Assembly (NCBI GenBank): GCA_019313725.1
Contig: JAFDAT010000220.1
Location: forward strand, 1-6,078
DNA from: Deltaproteobacteria bacterium
Lineage (GTDB): Bacteria; Desulfobacterota; Desulfobacteria; Desulfobacterales; B30-G6
Direction: 5' to 3'
Length of the DNA stretch: 6,078 nucleotides
Shown: in pieces, positions 1 to 4,674 of the stretch
Layout: each line of letters starts with the position of its first letter
Numbering within the stretch: the stretch's first letter is position 1
The notes under the pieces: model-generated
Told to the model about the DNA's origin: nothing
Database searches by the model: none
The model's input: the letters and a program-made list of their open reading frames with translations, nothing else
Translations under genes and position numbers: made by a program

Positions 1-49
1 TATTCTATCTTTTTTTAAATAAGACAAAGCGACACGCTGCGCGAGCGCC

Positions 50-98
50 TTCAATATTCGACGTTGGATGTTGAGCGTTCAATGTTCGATGTTCAATT
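50..98. repeat. Tandem array of seven degenerate 7-base units
   Basis: Seven consecutive heptads fit roughly TTSRAYG on the plus strand: for example TTCAATA at 50-56, TTCGACG at 57-63, TTGGATG at 64-70 and TTCAATG at 78-84. TT opens every unit and A or G holds the fourth place. The array lies about 60 bases past the stop of the binding-protein gene, in non-coding DNA. The same heptad design forms both arms of the palindrome at 4505-4632, so this is a dispersed intergenic repeat family of the genome rather than local low complexity. Function is unknown. The rest of 1-156 holds an A/T-rich stretch at 10-22 and a GC-rich segment at 31-48, with no gene recognised. Confidence 0.75.
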
Positions 99-127
99 GT
101 TTTCTGTAATTTCCGGTTTCTGAATTC

Positions 128-144
128 CTCCGGCTTTCCCGAAG
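128..144 (-). other. Weak hairpin downstream of the binding-protein gene
   Basis: CTCCGG at 128-133 and CCGAAG at 139-144 can pair as a 6-base stem with one G-U pair around a 5-base loop. On the minus-strand transcript it begins 12 bases after the stop of the last gene of the cluster. It is not followed by a U-run, so it is not a standard intrinsic terminator. It could protect the 3' end or mark factor-dependent termination. This is low-confidence structure seen by eye only. Confidence 0.25.
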
Positions 145-156
145 CAACATTGGGGT

Positions 157-984
157 TTATTTAAGCAGTGCTTCCCACTCCAGGCTTTTCCACCAGTAGT
201 CGACCTTCTTTTGGATGAAACCGTTGTTGCGCGCATAGATAATCCAGGTGTTCAAATAGGCAAGCGTATCCGGGTCACCCTTGGGAACGCCCATGCTGAT
301 GGGCTGTTGCGTCAGATTCTGATCCAGCAGTACAAGCGTGTCGGGATATTTGGCAGCCAATTGGGCCGGCTGGGGAGCGGTGGCCAGCAGAGCTGTGGCC
401 TTGCCGTTCAAAAGTTCCTGCACCATGGGGCCTTCGTCGGGAAACAACCGTACCTTGGCGTTTTTGTAGGTTTCCTTGGCCAAAGTGCCGCCGGTGGTGC
501 CGACTCGCGAAACAATGGTGTTGCTTTTTTTGTCCAGGTCCATGTAGTGCGTGACACCGGCCATGAAATCCTTGTGAACGACCACGTTCATCCCTGAATA
601 ATCGTAGGGAACCGTGAAGTTGATTTTCAGCGCCCGCTGGGGGGTTCCGGTCATGCCGGCGACAATCAGGTCGAACTTGCCGGTCAGCAGCGACGGAATC
701 AGGCCTTCCCACTTGGTCGGCACGAACTCAATCTTGACGCCCATGTCTTCGGCCAGTTGCTTGGCCACATCGATCTCGAAGCCGATCCATTCACCTTTTT
801 TGTCCTGCATGGCCCAGGGCACGAATGAGGAGAGACCGACCCGCAGCGTGCCTTTGCGCATCACCTTGTCGATGGTGCTGGATTTGGCAAGCTGCTTGTT
901 GATGTCATCGGCAGATACCGGACCTGCAAGGCAGAACATCACGACCATCAAAACAGTAGTTGCTATCATCATCATTCTTTTCAT
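157..984 (-). CDS. PAAT-family ABC transporter periplasmic substrate-binding protein
   Basis: A 275-residue family 3 solute-binding protein (SBP_bac_3), the usual length. It should capture a small polar solute in the periplasm and deliver it to the permease/ATPase pair encoded just upstream. Residues 1-25 form a signal peptide (MKRMMM, hydrophobic 7-20, likely cleavage after VSA); Cys18 does not sit in a lipobox. GTLRVG at 45-50 and GFEIDVAKQLAEDM at 68-81, the family signature, follow. Phe54 and Trp57 lie where the ligand-stacking aromatics usually are. Aligned without gaps to my memory of E. coli GlnH, Arg117 (MTGTPQR) matches the carboxylate-binding Arg, but Thr202 (ALLATAP) replaces the Asp that holds the alpha-ammonium group. 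The ligand may therefore be a carboxylate without a normal free amine. The start is supported by AGGAG at 993-997, 8 bases before ATG. The gene ends in TAA, the only non-TAG stop of the five. Exact substrate unknown. Confidence 0.93.
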   Translation of the reverse strand: MKRMMMIATTVLMVVMFCLAGPVSADDINKQLAKSSTIDKVMRKGTLRVGLSSFVPWAMQDKKGEWIGFEIDVAKQLAEDMGVKIEFVPTKWEGLIPSLLTGKFDLIVAGMTGTPQRALKINFTVPYDYSGMNVVVHKDFMAGVTHYMDLDKKSNTIVSRVGTTGGTLAKETYKNAKVRLFPDEGPMVQELLNGKATALLATAPQPAQLAAKYPDTLVLLDQNLTQQPISMGVPKGDPDTLAYLNTWIIYARNNGFIQKKVDYWWKSLEWEALLK

Positions 985-1204
985 TGCTTTCTCTCCTTTT
1001 TTAGGGTTGAAAAATATAGAGTTAGATTGCCAGATAAGCCTCGATTGCTATTGACACTTATTCCTTAGAACCCGGTTGCCATTGTTGTTCGCCATTCTCA
1101 ATGCTCATAAATCTGCAATGAGATGTTAATTAGCACTTATTTGTTTTTACAGACCATCGTTTTCGTTGGGGTTCACTTGGCCCCTTGAATCCTCGAACCC
1201 GTTT
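985..1204 (-). other. 220-base spacer between ATPase and binding-protein genes
   Basis: No gene is supported here. Two weak inverted repeats are visible: TCTCAATG at 1096-1103 with CAATGAGA at 1115-1122 (one internal A-A mismatch, 11-base loop), and GGGTTC at 1169-1174 with GAACCC at 1195-1200 (20-base loop, directly after the ATPase stop). Neither has a U-run on the transcript. A TATATT (minus strand of 1013-1018) could serve as a -10 element for separate binding-protein expression, but no acceptable -35 lies 16-18 bases upstream. Binding-protein genes often need more product than their partners, so a processing hairpin or own promoter is plausible but unproven. Confidence 0.35.
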
Positions 1205-1957
1205 CTATAATATTTGGCTGAGAAACAGCTTGGTCCTATCCATTTTGGGATCGCTGAAAAAGTGTTCCGCCGTGCCTTCCTCCACCTTCATGCCGTCTTC
1301 CATGAAAATAACCCAGTCGCTGACTTCCCGCGCAAACCCCATTTCGTGGGTCACCACAACCATGGTCATGCCCTCCACAGCCAGGTCCTTCATCACCTCC
1401 AGGACCTCGCCGATCATTTCCGGGTCCAGTGCGCTGGTGGCTTCATCGAACATCATGACCTTGGGTTTCATGGCCAATGCCCTGGCGATGGCTACTCGCT
1501 GCTGCTGCCCCCCGCTGAGCTGACTGGGGAATACATTGGCTTTTTCTGCAATGTTGACCTTTTTTAAAAGCTGCATAGTTTCGTCTTCGGCTTCAACTCT
1601 GGACTTTTTGCGGACCAGCATCTGTGCCAGCGAGATATTTTTTAAAACCGTCAGGTGCGGGAAGAGGTTGAAGTGCTGAAACACCATGCCCACTTCCTTG
1701 CGGATTTCCAGGCGGTTTTTTTTGTTGTCATCAAGCGGGATTCCGTCGACGGTAATGGAACCCGAGTCGATCTCCTCCAGCCCGTTCAGACAGCGCAGAA
1801 ATGTCGATTTGCCGGACCCGGACGGCCCGATGAGCACCACGACTTCACTGCGGCGGATGTTGGTGGAAAAGTCCTTCAACGCCACGACACCGTTGTCAAA
1901 GGTCTTGCCGATGTTGTCGACACGGATAATGTAATCACCAAATTCTTTGGTGTTCAT
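1205..1957 (-). CDS. PAAT-family ABC transporter ATP-binding protein (GlnQ/HisP-like)
   Basis: A 250-residue nucleotide-binding subunit, the normal size for this family. It would sit on the cytoplasmic face as a dimer and power import through the adjacent permease. All motifs are present: Walker A GPSGSGKST at 44-52, Q-loop Gln94 (MVFQHFNLFPHLT), ABC signature LSGGQQQR at 147-154, Walker B VMMFDEATSALD at 167-178 with catalytic Glu172, and switch His204 (VVTHEMGFA). The LFPHLTVLKN stretch and the EATSALDPE run are characteristic of the polar amino acid uptake group. The start is set by a good ribosome site, AAGAGGT at 1964-1970, with 6 bases to ATG. The gene lies 66 bases after the permease stop and ends in TAG. 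Nothing is missing, so it should be active; it gives no information on substrate. Confidence 0.96.
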   Translation of the reverse strand: MNTKEFGDYIIRVDNIGKTFDNGVVALKDFSTNIRRSEVVVLIGPSGSGKSTFLRCLNGLEEIDSGSITVDGIPLDDNKKNRLEIRKEVGMVFQHFNLFPHLTVLKNISLAQMLVRKKSRVEAEDETMQLLKKVNIAEKANVFPSQLSGGQQQRVAIARALAMKPKVMMFDEATSALDPEMIGEVLEVMKDLAVEGMTMVVVTHEMGFAREVSDWVIFMEDGMKVEEGTAEHFFSDPKMDRTKLFLSQIL

Positions 1958-1985
1958 GCGCTTACCTCTTTAAGATCAGGTTGTT

Positions 1986-1999
1986 CAGCCTACAGCCTA
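1986..1999. repeat. Short direct repeat, CAGCCTA twice
   Basis: CAGCCTA occurs twice in immediate succession (1986-1992 and 1993-1999) in the 66-base gap between the permease and ATPase genes, with a degraded further copy (CAGTCTA) at 2001-2007. The unit length is 7 bases, like the other intergenic arrays, but the sequence is different. It could be a small operator or a slippage product. No function can be assigned. Confidence 0.5.
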
Positions 2000-2023
2000 A
2001 CAGTCTATCTACCTATTGTGGTG

Positions 2024-2824
2024 CTACGTCACTACCCTGTAGCGTTTTTCAAAATAGGCTACGACCCGGGACAGCGTGAGGGCCAGTGCCAGGTAAATTG
2101 CCGCGATGGTAAAGAATATCTCGAACACCAGAAAAGTCTCCGATGCTATTTCGTTGGCGTTCATGGTCATTTCGTATATGGCGATGACGCTGACCAGTGA
2201 TGAATCCTTGATCAGGGAAATTGCCTGACTGGTCAAGGGCGGCAGAATCCGTCGTATGGCCTGCGGCAGAATAATATAACGATAATTTTGGTACGAGTTC
2301 AGCCCCAATGTATAGGAAGCTTCCCACTGCCCCTTGTTGACGGCCACGATGCCGGCCCGGTAGATTTCAGAGGCGTAGGATCCTTCGAACAAGCTCAGGG
2401 CCAGAACGGCGGCGGTAAACCGGTCGATATCCAGAATGGGGGCAACCACGAAATACATAAAAAAGATCTGCACCAGCAAAGGCGTATTGCGCGTAAGTTC
2501 AAGGTAGGCGCGGGCGATACCCCTGGCCATCAGCGAGTTGGAAAGTCGCATCAGGGCGGTTACCAGCCCGATGATGTAGGTCAGGATAAGACTGATCCAG
2601 GTGATATTCAGGGTAATTTTGAGCCCATTCAGTATAGGGCCCGCTATGAACCGGCCGTCTTCGAATTGGTACAGGAACTTGGGTATGCGAAACCACTGCC
2701 AGTAATACCCCTGATCTTCGGCACCCTTGAGGAGGAGGATGATTCCTCCAACCATCAGAACCAGATAGGCAGAGAAGTCCAGAAGGTGATGGCGTTTGCA
2801 AAATTGTAATATGGAAGATCCCAT
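2024..2824 (-). CDS. PAAT-family ABC transporter permease (His/Glu/Gln/Arg type)
   Basis: A 266-residue inner-membrane permease. Hydrophobic segments near 18-33, 66-95, 115-131, 137-147, 199-217 and 231-255 fit a five-to-six-helix fold. ELTRNTPLLVQIFFMYF at 109-125 and the EAA loop EASYTLGLNS...LPQAIRRILPP at 168-196, where the ATPase docks, are hallmarks of the family. The N-terminal helix at 18-33 plus a charged linker (34-60) precede the core and make it longer than the minimal GlnP/HisM type. Only one permease gene is present, so the channel is probably a homodimer unless a partner is encoded elsewhere. The start at 2824 follows an AAGAAAGG ribosome site only 3 bases away, which is tight, but no later Met precedes the first helix. 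The stop is TAG. It lies 120 bases after the methyltransferase gene; that spacer shows nothing recognisable. Confidence 0.94.
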   Translation of the reverse strand: MGSSILQFCKRHHLLDFSAYLVLMVGGIILLLKGAEDQGYYWQWFRIPKFLYQFEDGRFIAGPILNGLKITLNITWISLILTYIIGLVTALMRLSNSLMARGIARAYLELTRNTPLLVQIFFMYFVVAPILDIDRFTAAVLALSLFEGSYASEIYRAGIVAVNKGQWEASYTLGLNSYQNYRYIILPQAIRRILPPLTSQAISLIKDSSLVSVIAIYEMTMNANEIASETFLVFEIFFTIAAIYLALALTLSRVVAYFEKRYRVVT

Positions 2825-2944
2825 AGACCTTTCTTATACAGTTATAGGCTGTTTTCGTAAAGGCATTATTACGCCGATTGGATTCTGCAACCCTGGCTGT
2901 TGATTGAAAATGCCCCAAGCATGCAGACTGTCGGCAGCGCTTTT

Positions 2945-4393
2945 CTATCCGGCCAGATGTTTATCGGCGTGCCTGGCAATCCGGTCCATTTCTTTGCGGA
3001 CTTCCGCGGGCAACGGCGGGGGGGCAAGGTCTTTTTTTAATTCACGATACTTTTCCACGGCGCGCTGGTAAAGGTCTTTACGGCCCTCGGCTTCCCAGTC
3101 GTCAATTGCAGTCGGCACAAACAGGTCGGGACGGATTAGATTCCGGCAGTGACGCAGGGTGTGCTCGCTGGACATGAAATCGCCTCCCGGTTCGATATTC
3201 ATGATCTCTTCCATGGCCAGGTCATCGTCGCCCACCGCCACACCGTCGGTGCAGCGTTGGACGATCTGGGTCACCTGATCGTCAATAATCAGTTGAATCG
3301 GGCTGGCATAGGTTGACCCGCCCAGGCGGCCTGCGCCATACTGGATATCGCAGCCCGAAAGGTGGAGAAGCGCCGGCATAAGGGATTTTTCCAGGAGTGC
3401 TTGTCCATCCGACACGTAGGCATCGGTCATATAAGAGAACGTTTCCACCGGCAGACCGAAAGCCTCTTTGATAAACTGGCTGGCAGTGGCCCGGCCCAGC
3501 ATGCTCTCGGCATTGTTTAAAAGCGCGTTTCCCGAGGTCATTTCCATGCTGGTGGTGTAGACCGAAGGGATCACCGGAATCCCGGGCGCCATCAGCTGGG
3601 CCATGACCAGCATGGCCATTATTTCCACACCGGCCAGCAGCGCCGTGCCGGCAATCGTCATGGGTGCCGTCCCCCCTGTAATTGCGAGGGAGTTGGCCAC
3701 CATGGGCACTCCGTAGCGGCACGATTGGATCATTTCCTCCATGTCCACGGGTTTGAATTTCAGGGGAGAAAGAGAGGTCGGATACATGTACAGCATGGGG
3801 CGTTCCCGAAGTGCTTGGGTACTGCCCGCCCTGGCAAGCATCAGCTCGAACTGGTATTCGACGGTTTCGAGACAATAGGGCAGCACCATCAGGGGCTTGT
3901 CGGTATTCTGGAGCAGAATACTGAGGGAGTGCACATCCGCTGTTTCCGGGGGCACATCCGTGGCGGTCTGAATGGCAATTTTATCGATGTGGTCAAGACG
4001 GCTGGCCAACTGAATCCACTCGGCCAGCCGTTCCGAGGTCACATCGACAAACCAGTTGGTATCGGGATCGTGGTAGCGCATGGACTGCACGCAGGTGCAT
4101 GTGTAATAAGATCCCGTGGGATGCGGCAGTTCAAAATCGTATTTCTGATCGCTGCCCATGACCGTGAACGATTTGGGCGCGCTCTTAAGTGCGGCGTCGA
4201 TGATGTCCCGCGGAAAACGAACCATCTGGGTATCATGATCGACCCGGACGCCTGCCTTATCCAGGATCTTTAGTGCCGTGGGGTATTCAACGGATACCCC
4301 TTTGTGGATCAGCACGTGCAGGCATTTTTCGTGCAGCATCGCCACTTCGTTGGTGGTGAGTAGTTTAAGTTTTATGTCATTGCGCATGGGCAT
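2945..4393 (-). CDS. MttB-superfamily corrinoid methyltransferase lacking pyrrolysine
   Basis: A 482-residue cytoplasmic protein of the trimethylamine methyltransferase (MttB) family, near full length. Relatives move a methyl group from a methylated amine to a cobalamin-bearing protein, the first step in anaerobic use of such compounds. Evidence includes the N-terminal helical region (LLTTNEVAMLHEKCLHVLIHKG), the barrel segments ITGGTAPMTIAGTALLAGVE (239-257) and the GAGRLGGSTYASPIQLIIDDQV block starting at Gly353. In methanogen MttB that block reads GAGMLE-Pyl-GMTFS; here Gly359 takes the pyrrolysine place and there is no in-frame TAG. Non-Pyl members characterised elsewhere act on quaternary amines (glycine betaine MtgB, proline betaine MtpB, carnitine MtcB, butyrobetaine MtyB). 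Substrate here is unknown. No corrinoid-protein gene is visible. It lies between a urocanase-like gene and an ABC importer on the same strand, suggesting a shared pathway. The start could be 4393 or 4387 (see ribosome site). Confidence 0.93.
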   Translation of the reverse strand: MPMRNDIKLKLLTTNEVAMLHEKCLHVLIHKGVSVEYPTALKILDKAGVRVDHDTQMVRFPRDIIDAALKSAPKSFTVMGSDQKYDFELPHPTGSYYTCTCVQSMRYHDPDTNWFVDVTSERLAEWIQLASRLDHIDKIAIQTATDVPPETADVHSLSILLQNTDKPLMVLPYCLETVEYQFELMLARAGSTQALRERPMLYMYPTSLSPLKFKPVDMEEMIQSCRYGVPMVANSLAITGGTAPMTIAGTALLAGVEIMAMLVMAQLMAPGIPVIPSVYTTSMEMTSGNALLNNAESMLGRATASQFIKEAFGLPVETFSYMTDAYVSDGQALLEKSLMPALLHLSGCDIQYGAGRLGGSTYASPIQLIIDDQVTQIVQRCTDGVAVGDDDLAMEEIMNIEPGGDFMSSEHTLRHCRNLIRPDLFVPTAIDDWEAEGRKDLYQRAVEKYRELKKDLAPPPLPAEVRKEMDRIARHADKHLAG

Positions 4394-4396
4394 TTT

Positions 4397-4401
4397 TCCT
4401 C
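4397..4401 (-). promoter_or_regulatory. Ribosome binding site that questions the mttB-like start
   Basis: The minus strand reads GAGGA here, then AAA and ATG at 4393. That leaves only 3 bases to the first ATG, which is short. The third codon is also ATG (4387) and lies 9 bases from the same site, a more usual spacing. The true product may therefore start MRNDIK, two residues shorter. No later ribosome site is visible. Confidence 0.55.
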
Positions 4402-4504
4402 GAATGTCGTTCAGGATTGATGTAATATAGTAATAAAATCTGGTCCTTTGGGCTATATCAGAGTCATGCTGGAATACCGATGAAGGTAATCATTTAAATC
4501 CTAA

Positions 4505-4632
4505 GCACGAATATCCAATATCCAATAATCAATGTCCAATGATGAAGTAACTGCGGGTTTTCAGCTAAAAGCCAGTTGCCGCTCTTAAACTTGGACATTG
4601 ATTATTCGTTATTGATTATTGGATATTGGCTT
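4505..4632. repeat. Long palindrome made of opposed heptad arrays
   Basis: The left arm has heptads ending in AA (TATCCAA at 4512-4518 and again 4519-4525, then TAATCAA, TGTCCAA, TGATGAA to 4546). The right arm at 4591-4632 has the complementary type (TTGGACA, TTGATTA, TTCGTTA, TTGATTA, TTGGATA). The 19 bases at 4515-4533 pair perfectly with 4611-4629. Alternatively the 16 bases at 4524-4539 pair with 4591-4606, because the right arm carries two extra heptads (ATTGATTATT at 4597-4606 and again at 4611-4620). The middle, 4547-4590, can form a smaller imperfect hairpin (AACT at 4549-4552 with AGTT at 4574-4577; TTTT with AAAA inside). It fills most of the 281-base gap between the urocanase-like and methyltransferase genes. 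It could be a MITE-like element, a transcript-processing hairpin or a terminator without a U-run. The rest of the gap (4394-4504) shows no convincing promoter. Confidence 0.8.
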
Positions 4633-4674
4633 TTATAGGGCATAACCAGTGCCGGTCCTGCTGGTCCCGGTTAT

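Noticed and set aside
1055..1085. Possible sigma-54 promoter upstream of the binding-protein gene (minus strand TGGCAACCGGGTTCTA).
   Set aside because: The -24 half fits, but the -12 half reads TTCT instead of TTGC, so the essential GC is missing.
1655..2200. Long plus-strand open frames opposite the ATPase/permease and opposite the methyltransferase (3725-4273).
   Set aside because: They lie antisense to genes with complete family motifs, resemble no known protein and cross gene boundaries, as antisense shadows do.
2834..2947. Reading through the TAG of the methyltransferase gene would add 36 codons before TAA at the edge of the permease gene.
   Set aside because: An open run of this length is expected by chance; the translation shows no family resemblance, and TAG is the common stop of the neighbouring genes.
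4640..4674. GC-rich inverted segment right after the urocanase-like stop (ACCAG/CTGGT and CCGG/CCGG) as a terminator.
   Set aside because: The stems are short and compete with each other, and no U-run follows on the minus-strand transcript.
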